From: Bacillus_BD sp963765265
GTDB taxonomy: Bacteria; Bacillota; Bacilli; Bacillales; Cytobacillaceae
Direction: 5' to 3'
Assembly: GCA_963765265.1 (NCBI GenBank)
Contig: CAVXVN010000019.1
Coordinates: 1-64,000 of the forward strand
Length of the DNA stretch: 64,000 bases
This document shows positions 16,667 to 25,989 of this stretch, piece after piece. Under the pieces are notes generated by a model. That model did not search any database, had not been told where the DNA came from, and was given only the letters and a program-made list of their open reading frames with translations. Every line of letters begins with the position of its first letter. The first letter of the stretch is position 1. Position numbers and translations under genes: made by a program.

Positions 16667-17950
16667 TTATGCTAAAACTGGTTCCTTTTGGAATTGAATG
16701 ATTCCTTTATCCTCTAATTCTTTCATCTTATCATCTGAATAACCTAATAATTGACTAAGAATCTTTTCGTTATCCTGTCCAATTGAAGGTGCTCCACGCC
16801 ATACTTCTCCAGGAGTTTCACTCATTTTAGGAACAATTCCAAAAGCTTTAATAGTTTTGTTAAGCGTTTGATCTTCATATTCTACAAAGTCTCCACGATC
16901 AATCCAATGTGGATCCGTTACCACATCTTCTGCTGTATTAACCCTTGCACAGCCTACTTTGAAATTATTTAATAACTCTACTATTTCATCAGCCGTATTT
17001 GTTAAACACCACTCTCTAGAAAGTCTATCTAGTTCTCTACCTTTATCTGAGAACACTGCTTTTTCTGAAGAAGCACAATCCTTAAAGTTGTAATATTCCA
17101 CATCTAATCCGATTGCTTTAACAAATCGTTTATATACGGAAGGACCAAATGCGCCAATTGCTACCCAGCGGTCATCTTGTGACTTAAATAATCCATAAGG
17201 TTGGAATGCTGTAGCATTTGTACCAGTTCTAGATTTTAATACTCCTGCTTCCGTATAACTAACAATCGTATCAGATAAAATTCTTCCCATTGCCTCAAAT
17301 TGAGCAACGTCAACCACTTGGCCTTCCCCTGTTTCTTGTGCATGAATATAAGCTGATAATGCACCAAACACAGCAGTTAAAGCTGATATATAATCATTTG
17401 TCCAAGGTTTTGTTAACATTGGAGGTCTATCAGTGTCACCATTTAAATTCATAAAACTACTATACGCTTGTCCCATCATATCGTATGAAGCGCGATCACA
17501 AACCTCAGGAATTCCACCAAATTGTGGTCTACCATATCCACTAACATGGACAATGACCAATTTTGGATTGGCTTCAAATAGTAGTTCATCATTAATACCG
17601 AATTTGTCCAACCAAACCATGTTTTCCATATAAATATCGCTTTCTTTAATTAACCCTAGAAAGATTTCTTTAATCTCTGGAACATTTAGATCTAATTCCA
17701 AAGTCATACTTAATCTATTTCTTGCATCTTGTGCCCAGCTCGTACTAACCTTTTTTCCTTCATAATCAATAAATGGTGCTAAACCTCTATAACTATCACC
17801 CATTCCCGGCCTCTCAATATTAATGACTTCAGCTCCAAAGTCTGCCATCATATTAGCAGCATGAGGCATAGCGACAATACTACCTGTTGATAAAACACGA
17901 ACATTTTTTAGCGGACCAAAATCAGGGATTAGCTTGTTTTGTTTTTTCAT
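16667..17950 (-). CDS. Family III (CaiB/BaiF-type) CoA-transferase
   Basis: Transfers CoA between carboxylic acids through an aspartyl intermediate. 427 aa; opens near FGPLKNVRVLSTGSIVA and shows MADFGAEVINIERPGMGD, NPKLVIVHVSGYG and the terminal pattern WRGAPSIGQDNEKILSQLLG, all arranged as in CaiB. The expected catalytic Asp is Asp186 in TNDYISAL. I chose ATG 17950; the upstream TTG at 17959 sits against the GGAGA site. It is a single gene from a sigma-54 promoter. With the CaiA-like dehydrogenase and EtfAB it forms a minimal set for activating and reducing (or oxidising) one acid. Carnitine itself is a guess: no CaiC, CaiD or CaiT is present. Confidence 0.88.
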   Translation of the reverse strand: MKKQNKLIPDFGPLKNVRVLSTGSIVAMPHAANMMADFGAEVINIERPGMGDSYRGLAPFIDYEGKKVSTSWAQDARNRLSMTLELDLNVPEIKEIFLGLIKESDIYMENMVWLDKFGINDELLFEANPKLVIVHVSGYGRPQFGGIPEVCDRASYDMMGQAYSSFMNLNGDTDRPPMLTKPWTNDYISALTAVFGALSAYIHAQETGEGQVVDVAQFEAMGRILSDTIVSYTEAGVLKSRTGTNATAFQPYGLFKSQDDRWVAIGAFGPSVYKRFVKAIGLDVEYYNFKDCASSEKAVFSDKGRELDRLSREWCLTNTADEIVELLNNFKVGCARVNTAEDVVTDPHWIDRGDFVEYEDQTLNKTIKAFGIVPKMSETPGEVWRGAPSIGQDNEKILSQLLGYSDDKMKELEDKGIIQFQKEPVLA

Positions 17951-17999
17951 TGTTTTCAATCTCCTTTTTCTAGTGTGTTTAATACTTCACATATTTATA

Positions 18000-18017
18000 A
18001 TGCAATTTTCGTGCCAA
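18000..18017 (-). promoter_or_regulatory. Sigma-54 promoter (-24/-12) of the CaiB-like gene
   Basis: Minus strand TTGGCACGAAAATTGCAT: TGGCAC, five bases, TTGCAT, matching the consensus and almost identical to the promoter at 14209. Confidence 0.92.
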
Positions 18018-18085
18018 ACTTAAATTTGCTATAAATAAAAGTATGTCAGCCTAAACATGTCTTAAACTGTTTTAAAATAAACGAG

Positions 18086-18110
18086 ATTGTATCATACACA
18101 ATAAAACAAT
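18086..18110. promoter_or_regulatory. Putative upstream activator site
   Basis: ATTGTATCAT (18086-18095) and ATAAAACAAT (18101-18110) form an inverted pair related to the one at 14285. Half-site centres are 15 bp apart here and 35 bp apart there, a difference of about two helical turns. Confidence 0.45.
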
Positions 18111-18312
18111 TCCCTGATAAGAAAGATGTCATATCCAGTTATGCACTTCGCCTAGCACAAACTTTTTTTGTTGTCAAACGGTGCGTGGAAAAACAGCAGA
18201 TGAATTACTTTGATCAAATCGTACACTTTCAAGATATGAGCTAGAGTAGAATTGACGCTAAAACTATTGGATAATTTACTAAATGGTTAGCATAAAAAAA
18301 TAAACGATCCAA

Positions 18313-18366
18313 TTGACAAATATTAATTTTTATATGATAATAAGTATGTAATTAGAATTATTTTAA
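18313..18366 (+). promoter_or_regulatory. ahpF promoter with PerR-box-like operator
   Basis: TTGACA at 18313, 17-base spacer, GATAAT at 18336. Just downstream, TTAGAATTATTTTAA (18352-18366) matches the PerR box TTATAATnATTATAA at all but two positions. A PerR box next to a peroxide-defence gene fits known regulation. Confidence 0.65.
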
Positions 18367-18511
18367 ATAAGATAAATTTTAACCTAATACCAGCTATTCG
18401 TACATTCAATGTTCACATTCACCGAAGATAAGAAAGTCAGTTAAATAGTATAATTCTATTAGAACACCTACAAAACATAGATCTTTTGAAAAAATAAGGA
18501 GGACACTCATT

Positions 18512-20038
18512 ATGATGTTAGATGCAGAAATCAAAACGCAATTATCTCAATACATGCAACTTATGGAAGGCGAAGTACATATTAAAGTAAGTGTAGGAAG
18601 TGATGACGTTTCACGAGATATGCTTGCTTTAGTAGAAGAGTTAGCGACGATGTCATCCAACATAAAGATAGAGAAAACAGAATTAGAAAGAACGCCAAGT
18701 TTTAGTGTGAATCGTCCCGGTGAAGACACTGGAATCACTTTCGCCGGCATTCCGCTTGGACACGAATTTACTTCATTGGTGTTAGCCCTATTACAAGTTA
18801 GCGGAAGAGCTCCAAAAGTAGATCCGAAAGTGATGGATCAAGTAAAAAACCTGAAAGTTGACTATCATTTTGAAACCTATGCTAGTCTTAGCTGCCATAA
18901 TTGTCCAGATGTTGTACAGGCATTAAACGTGATGAGCCTTTTGAACCCTGGTATTACACATACGATGATTGATGGAGCTGTTTTTAAAGAAGAAGTGGAA
19001 GCAAAAGATATTATGGCTGTTCCATCCGTTTACTTAAATGGAGAATTCTTTAATAGTGGTCGTGTTTCATTGGAAGAAATTCTTGCAAAGCTTGGAAGTG
19101 GTCCAGATGCTTCAGAATTTGCCAATAAGGAACCTTATGATGTACTGATTGTCGGTGGCGGTCCAGCAGGTGCAAGTGCTGCAATCTATTCAGCACGCAA
19201 AGGCATTCGTACAGGAATTGTCGCGGATCGCTTTGGTGGACAGGTCTTGGATACAGTTGGCATTGAAAACTTAATAACAGTGAATTACACGGAAGGTCCT
19301 AAGCTCGCAGCCACTCTTGAAGAACATGTTAAGCAGTATAACGTGGATATCATGAATTTACAGCGTGCTAAAGGAGTGGAAAAGAAAGATTTCGTCGAAG
19401 TTGAATTGGAAAACGGTGCTGTTCTAAAAAGTAAAACCGTCATCCTTTCAACAGGTGCCCGCTGGCGTACGGCTGATGTACCTGGTGAAGAAGAATATAG
19501 AAATAAAGGAATTGCCTACTGTGCACACTGTGATGGTCCATTATTTGCTGGAAAAGATGTCGCGGTCATTGGCGGAGGAAATTCAGGTGTTGAGGCAGCG
19601 ATTGATCTCGCGGGACTTGTCAAACATGTAACCCTTTTTGCTAGATCCAAGGTAAAAGCAGATCCTGTCCTTCAGGATCGTGTTTACAGTCTTCCAAATG
19701 TAACTGTAATTGAGAATGCACAAATAAAAGAAATTACCGGAACCGATAAAGTAAACGGTATTACCTATAACGATTGTGAGACCGGAGATGAGCATCATAT
19801 TGAACTACAAGGGGTATTTGTTCAAATCGGCACGGTCCCAAATACAGAATGGCTAGGCGACACGATTGAACGTAATCGTTCTGGTGAAATCGTTGTTGAT
19901 AAGAATGGTTCTACGAGTATTCCAGGCGTTTTTGCGGCTGGAGACTGTACAGATACTTCTTTTAAACAAATCATTATTTCCATGGGATCAGGTGCAACAG
20001 CAGCCTTAGGGGCATTCGACTATCTGATTCGTAACTAA
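18512..20038 (+). CDS. ahpF: Alkyl hydroperoxide reductase subunit F (NADH:peroxiredoxin oxidoreductase)
   Basis: Moves electrons from NADH through FAD and two disulfides to the peroxiredoxin AhpC. 508 aa. The N-terminal double thioredoxin-fold domain holds the CHNC redox pair (Cys128, Cys131). The FAD domain has VGGGPAGASAA, and the NADH domain has VIGGGNSGVEAA. The second redox centre CAHC lies near residue 345. The C-terminal motif GVFAAGDCTD is intact. ATG 18512 follows AAGGAGGA. No ahpC lies next to it, unlike the usual ahpCF operon, so its partner must be encoded elsewhere. Confidence 0.95.
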   Translation: MMLDAEIKTQLSQYMQLMEGEVHIKVSVGSDDVSRDMLALVEELATMSSNIKIEKTELERTPSFSVNRPGEDTGITFAGIPLGHEFTSLVLALLQVSGRAPKVDPKVMDQVKNLKVDYHFETYASLSCHNCPDVVQALNVMSLLNPGITHTMIDGAVFKEEVEAKDIMAVPSVYLNGEFFNSGRVSLEEILAKLGSGPDASEFANKEPYDVLIVGGGPAGASAAIYSARKGIRTGIVADRFGGQVLDTVGIENLITVNYTEGPKLAATLEEHVKQYNVDIMNLQRAKGVEKKDFVEVELENGAVLKSKTVILSTGARWRTADVPGEEEYRNKGIAYCAHCDGPLFAGKDVAVIGGGNSGVEAAIDLAGLVKHVTLFARSKVKADPVLQDRVYSLPNVTVIENAQIKEITGTDKVNGITYNDCETGDEHHIELQGVFVQIGTVPNTEWLGDTIERNRSGEIVVDKNGSTSIPGVFAAGDCTDTSFKQIIISMGSGATAALGAFDYLIRN

Positions 20039-20117
20039 TAGTAAGTACTGGTGTTACTGTTCGTTATAGACTGTTCAAACGGACGAATGGTTTATGAAAT
20101 TCAATTATAAACGCCCG

Positions 20118-20150
20118 AAAAATGCTTAGACAATGTCTCTAAGCATTTTT
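20118..20150 (+). terminator. Intrinsic terminator after ahpF
   Basis: AAAATGCTTAGA pairs with TCTAAGCATTTTT across a 7-base loop. Confidence 0.88.
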
Positions 20151-20287
20151 ATTTATTTATAGTTGCCCAATTTGTGGAAACCTCTCAGGCACACTATTTG
20201 CTATAAACAGAGACTCACGTTAAAATGAAATTTTGTAGAAAACATATACAATTATATTTTTCTTAGTCAGTCTTTAGGGGGATGTAA

Positions 20288-21289
20288 ATGAACATCATTG
20301 AAGTGCAAAATTTACGGAAAGAATTTAAGTCTTTTTCCAGTCGTTCTGGTTTATCCGGCGCTTTTCGAGACTTGTTTACCAGAAATTATAAAGTCCATGC
20401 TGCCGTTGATAATATTTCCTTAACCATCAAGCAAGGAGAAATGGTCGGCTACATTGGGGAGAATGGTGCTGGAAAATCTACGACGATTAAAATGTTAACA
20501 GGCATTCTGACACCCACATCAGGTTCCATAATCGTCAATGGAATGAATCCGCATAAACAACGCGAAGAATTCGTGAGAACCATCGGTGTAGTGTTCGGAC
20601 AACGATCACAGCTTTGGTGGGATATTGCTGTGCAAGAGTCCTTCCGGTTATTGAAGAAGGTATACCGTGTTTCGGATGAAGATTATAACAGTCATATGGG
20701 CCATGTAATTGAAACGTTAGAAATTGGTCCATTATTAGATAAACCTGTCCGAAAGCTTTCACTTGGACAACGGATGCGTTGCGAATTAGCTGCTGCACTT
20801 ATCCACAATCCTCCCCTCCTCTTTTTAGACGAGCCGACGATTGGACTTGATGTATTAGTCAAATTAAAGATTCGTAAGTTTTTAAAGGAAATTAACGAGC
20901 AATATAAAACGACCATCCTGTTGACGACACATGACTTAACTGATATCGAAGCCCTTTGTGAACGAGTGGTTTTATTAGATGAAGGAAAAATCATTTATGA
21001 TGGAAAGCTCAATCAACTTCATACACAAGCGGTTAAAGGAAGAAAACAAGTAGAATTCGAATTTTTGGCCGAAATTTCAAAGGACAACCTACCTATCACA
21101 GAAAATGTCCAATGGGAACAAAAAGATGCTACAACCTGGCTTGGTTCGATCAATGGGGATGAACAACTTGTCTCCCGATTAATTAGTGAGGTCGTGCAGA
21201 AGAATCCCATTAAAAATGTTCGAATCAATGAAGTATCGACTGAGGAGATTGTCCGTAAAATTTATGAAGAAGGAATGGCCTTCTCATGA
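20288..21289 (+). CDS. ABC transporter ATP-binding protein (COG4586 type)
   Basis: ATPase of an ABC-2 exporter, 333 aa. Walker A is GENGAGKST, the Q-loop region is VFGQRSQLWW, the signature LSLGQRMR, Walker B LLFLDEPTIGLD and the switch His is in TTHDLTD. The SQLWWD stretch after the Q-loop marks the subgroup that pairs with two YbbM-like six-helix permeases. The ATG at 20288 follows AGGGGGATGTAA. The stop overlaps the next start by 4 bases, so translation is coupled. Related systems have been linked to export of drugs or cations such as viologens; the substrate here is unknown. Confidence 0.9.
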   Translation: MNIIEVQNLRKEFKSFSSRSGLSGAFRDLFTRNYKVHAAVDNISLTIKQGEMVGYIGENGAGKSTTIKMLTGILTPTSGSIIVNGMNPHKQREEFVRTIGVVFGQRSQLWWDIAVQESFRLLKKVYRVSDEDYNSHMGHVIETLEIGPLLDKPVRKLSLGQRMRCELAAALIHNPPLLFLDEPTIGLDVLVKLKIRKFLKEINEQYKTTILLTTHDLTDIEALCERVVLLDEGKIIYDGKLNQLHTQAVKGRKQVEFEFLAEISKDNLPITENVQWEQKDATTWLGSINGDEQLVSRLISEVVQKNPIKNVRINEVSTEEIVRKIYEEGMAFS

Positions 21290-22077
21290 GTATGTATATC
21301 GAAATGATTCGAATTCGTTTTTTAATGATGCTCGCCTATCGGACAAACTATTATAGTGGCATTTTAATTTATAGCATTAACATTGGTGCCTATTATTTTT
21401 TATGGTCTGCGATTTATGGCGGGAAAGAGGAAATTCAAGGGTTATCCGTCCTGCAAATGACCACCTATGTGGCAGTGGCTTGGATGGCAAGGGCTTTTTA
21501 TTTTAACAATATTGACCGTGAAATTGCCGCTGAAATTCAAGAAGGGAAAGTGGCCATCGAAATGATCCGTCCTTATAACTATTTAGGGATGAAAACGATG
21601 GCGGCCTTAGGAGAAGGAATCTTTCGTTTTTTATTTTTCTCGATCCCTGGGATGATCATTGTTGCCTTGATTTTTCCGATTAGCTTTTCTGCAAGCCTTT
21701 CGACATGGATGTTCTTCTTTATCTCTCTATTGTTTAGTTTTATCGTCAATACACAAATCAACTTATTAACGGGTATTATGACGTTCTTTATCTTGAATAA
21801 CACAGGGTTAATTCGAGCGAAACGTGTCGTCATCGATTTGTTCTCAGGTCTATTACTCCCCCTCACTTTTTATCCAGTATGGGCTCAAAATCTGATGTCG
21901 TACCTACCGTTTCAAACGATCAGCTATGTTCCTAGTATGATTTTTACTGAAGGATTTGTCGGTCATGAGATTTATAACGCGGTGTTCTTACAAGCGGTCT
22001 GGGCTTTGATCCTACTGATTCCGATTAAACTGTTATGGTCTCTAGCAAAAAAACAATTAATTGTACAAGGAGGCTAA
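21286..22077 (+). CDS. ABC-2 type permease subunit 1 (COG4587 type)
   Basis: A 263-aa integral membrane protein with about six hydrophobic helices, starting MSMYIEMIRIRFLMMLAYR. It shows the family's amphipathic start and IDREIAAEIQEGKVAIEMIRP after the second helix. Its ATG overlaps the ATPase stop codon. It would form the channel with the following permease. Confidence 0.88.
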   Translation: MSMYIEMIRIRFLMMLAYRTNYYSGILIYSINIGAYYFLWSAIYGGKEEIQGLSVLQMTTYVAVAWMARAFYFNNIDREIAAEIQEGKVAIEMIRPYNYLGMKTMAALGEGIFRFLFFSIPGMIIVALIFPISFSASLSTWMFFFISLLFSFIVNTQINLLTGIMTFFILNNTGLIRAKRVVIDLFSGLLLPLTFYPVWAQNLMSYLPFQTISYVPSMIFTEGFVGHEIYNAVFLQAVWALILLIPIKLLWSLAKKQLIVQGG

Positions 22078-22081
22078 CAGA

Positions 22082-22867
22082 GTGTTTTACGTTTCGATGT
22101 TTTTTCAATACGCCTCTCAATATTTAAAGACAAGGTTCACATATCGTGTCGATACCGTAATTGAAATCCTTTCAGACTTATTAAATCAAGCCGTGAATTT
22201 AATATTCATTTTAGTCGTATTTGGTCACACATCATTCTTAAGCGGTTGGAACCGTGAGGAAATTATTTTTATTTATGGGTTTTTCCTTGTTCCTTTTGCG
22301 TTATTTTCGGCATTTTTTAACATATGGGACTTTAATGAGCGCTATATTGTAAAAGGGGAAATGGATCGAGTCTTAACTCGCCCCATTCATAGCCTTTTCC
22401 AAATTATTATGGAACGCATGGAGCTAGAATCATTATTTGGTGCGATTACCGGCCTAGTGATCATGGGATATGCTGGGAGTAACCTGGGATTAACGTTCGC
22501 TTGGTATGATGTATGGATCTTTCTGGCGATGGTGATTGGCGGGATGTTGATTTATGCAGGTATTTTTATCTCCATCGCCACAATTGGATTTTGGTCTGAT
22601 AGCCGTACCGATATTATGCCGATGATGTATAATATCAGCAACTATGGACGCTACCCCGTTAATATCTATCACAAAGTGATCCAATTTGTGTTAACTTGGA
22701 TTTTACCCTTTGCCTTTGTTGGTGTGTATCCCGCTTCTTATTTTTTAAATAGAGAAGAATGGGTTGGGTATGCCTTTTTCACACCTGTCATGGGAATCCT
22801 ATTTTTCAGTTTGGCGATTCTTCTGTGGAATGCGGGAGTAAAAAAATATCGTGGGGCTGGAAACTGA
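22082..22867 (+). CDS. ABC-2 type permease subunit 2 (COG3694 type)
   Basis: A 261-aa membrane protein with about six helices. The conserved segments NIWDFNERYIVKGEMDRVLT and YGRYPVNIYHKVIQ are those of the COG3694 permease. I start it at GTG 22082, 4 bases after the previous stop, with AAGGAGG inside the preceding gene's last codons. A longer frame from 22061 would put that site inside the protein. It ends at a family-B hairpin terminator. Confidence 0.87.
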   Translation: MFYVSMFFQYASQYLKTRFTYRVDTVIEILSDLLNQAVNLIFILVVFGHTSFLSGWNREEIIFIYGFFLVPFALFSAFFNIWDFNERYIVKGEMDRVLTRPIHSLFQIIMERMELESLFGAITGLVIMGYAGSNLGLTFAWYDVWIFLAMVIGGMLIYAGIFISIATIGFWSDSRTDIMPMMYNISNYGRYPVNIYHKVIQFVLTWILPFAFVGVYPASYFLNREEWVGYAFFTPVMGILFFSLAILLWNAGVKKYRGAGN

Positions 22868-22920
22868 TAAAAGGTGACAGTGCACCATCCAGAAAATGGA
22901 TGGTGCACTGTCACCTTTTT
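22868..22920. terminator. Family-B hairpin terminator
   Basis: AAAGGTGACAGTGCACCATCC and its complement GGATGGTGCACTGTCACCTTT, 6-base loop, T-run. It lies between the convergent permease and glutaredoxin genes. Confidence 0.9.
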
Positions 22921-22932
22921 TGTCCTTGATAA

Positions 22933-23172
22933 TTAGTTTTTCTCGGATTGAATGAGTTCTATGAATTCTGGATTAAATCCTTTCACAGCACGGTCTCCTA
23001 CCACGGTTACAGGAACTCCTAAAAAGCCGTATTTCTCAACTTCTTTTTTATATTCTTCACTTTTGGTAATATCTCTTACCTCAAATGAAACTCCTTCTTC
23101 GGTTAGCATCTTTTTTACAATCGTACACTCCACACAATCCTCCATTGAATAAACAATAACTGGATGATTCAT
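22933..23172 (-). CDS. Glutaredoxin/NrdH-like thiol protein
   Basis: A 79-aa thioredoxin-fold protein with the redox pair CVEC at residues 13-16, the cis-proline motif GVPVTVVGD and the C-terminal GFNPEFIELI. This is the short glutaredoxin-like (NrdH/YruB) form. ATG 23172 has AAGGAGGA upstream. It stands alone, so the target (ribonucleotide reductase, peroxidase or other) is not shown by context. Confidence 0.88.
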   Translation of the reverse strand: MNHPVIVYSMEDCVECTIVKKMLTEEGVSFEVRDITKSEEYKKEVEKYGFLGVPVTVVGDRAVKGFNPEFIELIQSEKN

Positions 23173-23322
23173 ACATTTTTCCTCCTTAAAAGCAGCTTGT
23201 CAGCGATCAAGAAACTTTTCTGAAAAACCTAATCAAATTCGCCCGTCGAATTTGCGTCCGGATTTTTCTCGAGCTCGCTCTAGAAATTCCCCTTAAAAAA
23301 TCGCGAGACTCCGCCGGAGGCT

Positions 23323-23421
23323 TAACTTCATTCAGCTGGGGTTTGAACCCCCACTGAATCGAAGTGCAATTTGCATTCATCCCCACTTATAGAAGTGGAG
23401 GACTTCTGCTGAATGAAGTTA
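23323..23421. repeat. 99-bp inverted-repeat element with internal hairpins
   Basis: Bounded by perfect 14-bp inverted repeats TAACTTCATTCAGC (23323-23336) and GCTGAATGAAGTTA (23408-23421). Inside are two strong stems: GGGGTTTGAACCCCC at 23338-23352 and CCCCACTT/AAGTGGAGG at 23382-23401. There is no coding capacity. The right terminal repeat contributes the stop codon of the DUF4317 gene. It resembles a palindrome-associated remnant of an IS200/IS605-like element, without proof. The neighbouring 23180-23320 is otherwise featureless apart from a GC-rich CCGCCGG patch. Confidence 0.7.
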
Positions 23422-24589
23422 AAGTGTTTCCGATTCTAGTCGAAATCCTTCTACGACTACATCTTCATCGATTTCCAGCAATAAGCACCGTTTTCCATCG
23501 TAAGTAATATACTTTACATATTTCAGGTCTGTCGGACTGATCGATACATTGGCTACCTTCGTTTCGATTTTAATGGATTTAGGAACGACACTACTTGCTT
23601 TAAATTCATGTTTTTCGTCAGCTACTACTGTTTTAAAAGCATGTTCCACTTTGGCCGTATTGACATCCTCAACACCGCTTACGGTTAAGATACGTTCAAC
23701 GTCCTTATAATCCAATAATGGTTCTTCACTTTCTTCTTTGTCTTCCTTACTCTCCTGCACGATTTTATCGATTTCCTCATAGACATTGGAAATCACTGTT
23801 GAATCGACTACATCACCGATCACTTTATTTAAGATTAATTCGAAGCAATCCTTATCCTCCGCAGCAGTGATTGTTTCTTCACAATTTAGTACCTCTTCAA
23901 TAAAGGTTTCATCGGGTTGATTCACTTTTCCTGCACAATAGAGAATATGATTCACATCTGCAGAATTGTCATTAAACGCAGGGAACAGAAACCCTGACAA
24001 TGGTGCTGCTAAGTTAATAATGGGATCCACAGCATTATTCGCTTTAAATTCTTTCTCAATATAATCAAACAACAAGGCTTTTTTCGGCTGATCGGTTTTA
24101 TTGACACTACAAAGGATAAAGTGGCTAGAATACACTTCATCATTCCCACCCTCTTCGGATTCAGGATCACGTTTTCGAGTCGCCTTTTGATATTCTCCCC
24201 GTGATAAAAGTCACTACTGTATCAAACTCATAAACAGTATGGGCAAACATTTTCTCAACGATTTGCAGCATGTTTTCTTGCCAATCCGATGAGCCTACAT
24301 GTAATCCTTGAAAGAGAATGTTTTGCGTGCTATCTTCCACTTCATACCTAAATTTTAGTTCAAACAGTTTCGTATCTAGATTGCCTGTTAGCACCTTTTT
24401 AAAGTTTTGTAAAAACAATTCTTGCGCTTCCTGTTCTAACATTTCAAACGGCTGGCTGATATGATGGTAAATCTCACCTGATTCTTTTTGAACATAAACA
24501 TTAAAGATTTCTCGTATTTTCATAAGATCGTTATTTAATTTAAATTGTTTCCGAATATTAGCGATGTCATTTTTATTCATTCGTCTCAA
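23419..24589 (-). pseudogene. DUF4317 family protein, split by a one-base frameshift
   Basis: The first frame (24589-24167) begins MNKNDIANIRKQFKLNNDL after a short lead and runs to FDTVVTFITGRISKG then stops. The rest of the family (YSSHFILCSVNKTDQPKKAL to the end) continues in another frame from about 24190. Removing one G from the GGGG run at 24197-24200 gives ...FITGEYQKATRKRDPESEEG joined to the second part. The joined product of about 390 aa matches the family. Function is unknown. The stop codon lies in the terminal repeat of the 99-bp element. Either a recent mutation or a base-calling error. Confidence 0.85.
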
Positions 24590-24673
24590 CTCCTATTCCT
24601 GATTATACTGTTCTGACCAGAAAATAGAAATACTTGTACTTTTTTCAATTTTAATAGCAATAGTTTGTTAAAG

Positions 24674-25147
24674 CTAGATGTTCATTTCAAATTCATTGTC
24701 TTCAAATCTGTGTTTTTCTGGTAATAGGAATCCCATTTGTTCCATAAACTCCAAATGATCTGCCTGATAAATAGCCATTCCGGTTTTCATTCTTCTAAAC
24801 CCAAATTTTTCATACATAGCAACGGTTTGAGGGTGGGTATAAAGGATGACGTTACATCCTTTTACTTGATCTAAAAGATTCTCAATGATGGCTCTTCCAA
24901 TTTGTTTGCCATGGTATTCTTCATCTAATGCAATATTATAGATCGCTGCCTGGCATATTCCATCTGAAAGAGCTCTGCCTACACCGATGATCTTTTCATC
25001 ATCATAAGCAAAAGCGGTTGCATAACTGTTCTTAAATACTTTCTCCTGCGTGTTTGCATCAAAACCGCTTAATCCAAAGGATTTAAGAAGCCATGCAACC
25101 CTCTCCCAATCAACATCTTCTGTGCTCGTTTTAATATATACAGACAT
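24674..25147 (-). CDS. GNAT family N-acetyltransferase
   Basis: A 157-aa acetyltransferase. The acetyl-CoA site is EEYHGKQIGRAIIENLL (motif A, Q/RxxGxA) and the C-terminal VAMYEKFGFRRMKTGMAIY is the usual motif B. ATG 25147 (MSVYIKTSTEDVDW) follows AGGAGAGGAAAAAAC; an earlier ATG in the same frame overlaps that site. It is a single gene. The substrate is unknown. Confidence 0.88.
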   Translation of the reverse strand: MSVYIKTSTEDVDWERVAWLLKSFGLSGFDANTQEKVFKNSYATAFAYDDEKIIGVGRALSDGICQAAIYNIALDEEYHGKQIGRAIIENLLDQVKGCNVILYTHPQTVAMYEKFGFRRMKTGMAIYQADHLEFMEQMGFLLPEKHRFEDNEFEMNI

Positions 25148-25573
25148 GTTTTTTCCTCTCCTTTTCATATGTAAATTGAAGCGTTATTTTCATGATTATA
25201 TCATTTTAAAAAAACTAAGATGTCCATACAAGTATGGACATCTTTCGTTCTCTATTGTAATTTTGGAGCAAAGTCACCTTTAAAATACTTTTATCGTATC
25301 TATCAATGAAAGAAGCAGAACAAGCTGATCATTCAACTCTGTTCTGCTTCTTTATTTCTCATTTATTTTGGTTATACCATCCGTTTGACACCCTGGGGTT
25401 CCCCTTCTTTATTCATTATTTTGACAAAGGTTAAACCTTCCATTGCATTTTCCAACCTTCTTCCTTATTATAAATCGTTATATTTTCGACATTTATAAAA
25501 ATTTTCATAAGAAAAACCATCTTTTTATGTATTTTTTTACAAAAAGATGGTCTTCCATATGGTAATAAACTTC

Positions 25574-25708
25574 CTATTGTTTCTGAATCGGCGTGCATAC
25601 CGCATATAAACTTTCTACTGAATTTGATACATTGACCTTAATAACCTTATATCCGTTTCCTATATTTTTATTTTCGTTTTTAATGATCATTTCTTTATAA
25701 GCTGTCAT
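25574..25708 (-). CDS. Small hypothetical protein, 44 aa
   Basis: Begins MTAYKEMIIKNENKNIGNGY and ends AVCTPIQKQ. AAAGGCGGAATATGTG before the ATG is a usable ribosome binding site. The composition is not that of a random shadow, and no gene lies opposite. Function unknown. Confidence 0.5.
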   Translation of the reverse strand: MTAYKEMIIKNENKNIGNGYKVIKVNVSNSVESLYAVCTPIQKQ

Positions 25709-25896
25709 CACATATTCCGCCTTTCAAACTTATTTCTCACACAGAACCCAGTATATGTTGGATGGTCATAAATGTGCATGAACCAATTTGATGACAAGCA
25801 CCTCCTATTTTTGATACTCCTACCACAAAAGCGTGAATCGGTAAAAAGGGGCTGTCCCCTCTCTACTCTGGTCGACCACAATTGATATTTTTATAT

Positions 25897-25962
25897 CAAA
25901 AAAAGTCACAAAAAGGTTCGTCTCCCCATTAAACGAGGAGTAACCTTTTTGTGACTTTCGAC
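25897..25962 (-). terminator. Intrinsic terminator of the aldehyde dehydrogenase gene
   Basis: AAAGTCACAAAAAGGTT pairs exactly with AACCTTTTTGTGACTTT, followed by a T-run on the minus strand; 23-base loop with its own CTCCTCG/CGGGGAG-like pairing. Confidence 0.85.
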
Positions 25963-25989
25963 TTTTAGTATTTATATTAGATTTTCAAA

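Larger units (their letters stand above)
25148..25989. other. Long intergenic region with hairpins and small reading frames
   Basis: Contains hairpins at 25218-25246 (AAGATGTCCATAC and complement, minus-strand T-run), 25307-25353 (AAAGAAGCAGAACA and complement) and 25897-25962. A 23-codon frame on the minus strand (25372-25443, starting MEGLTFVKIMNKEG) and the 44-codon frame at 25574-25708 lie between. A partial family-B unit is at 25790-25806. The hairpin positions suit terminators of these small minus-strand frames. Confidence 0.5.
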
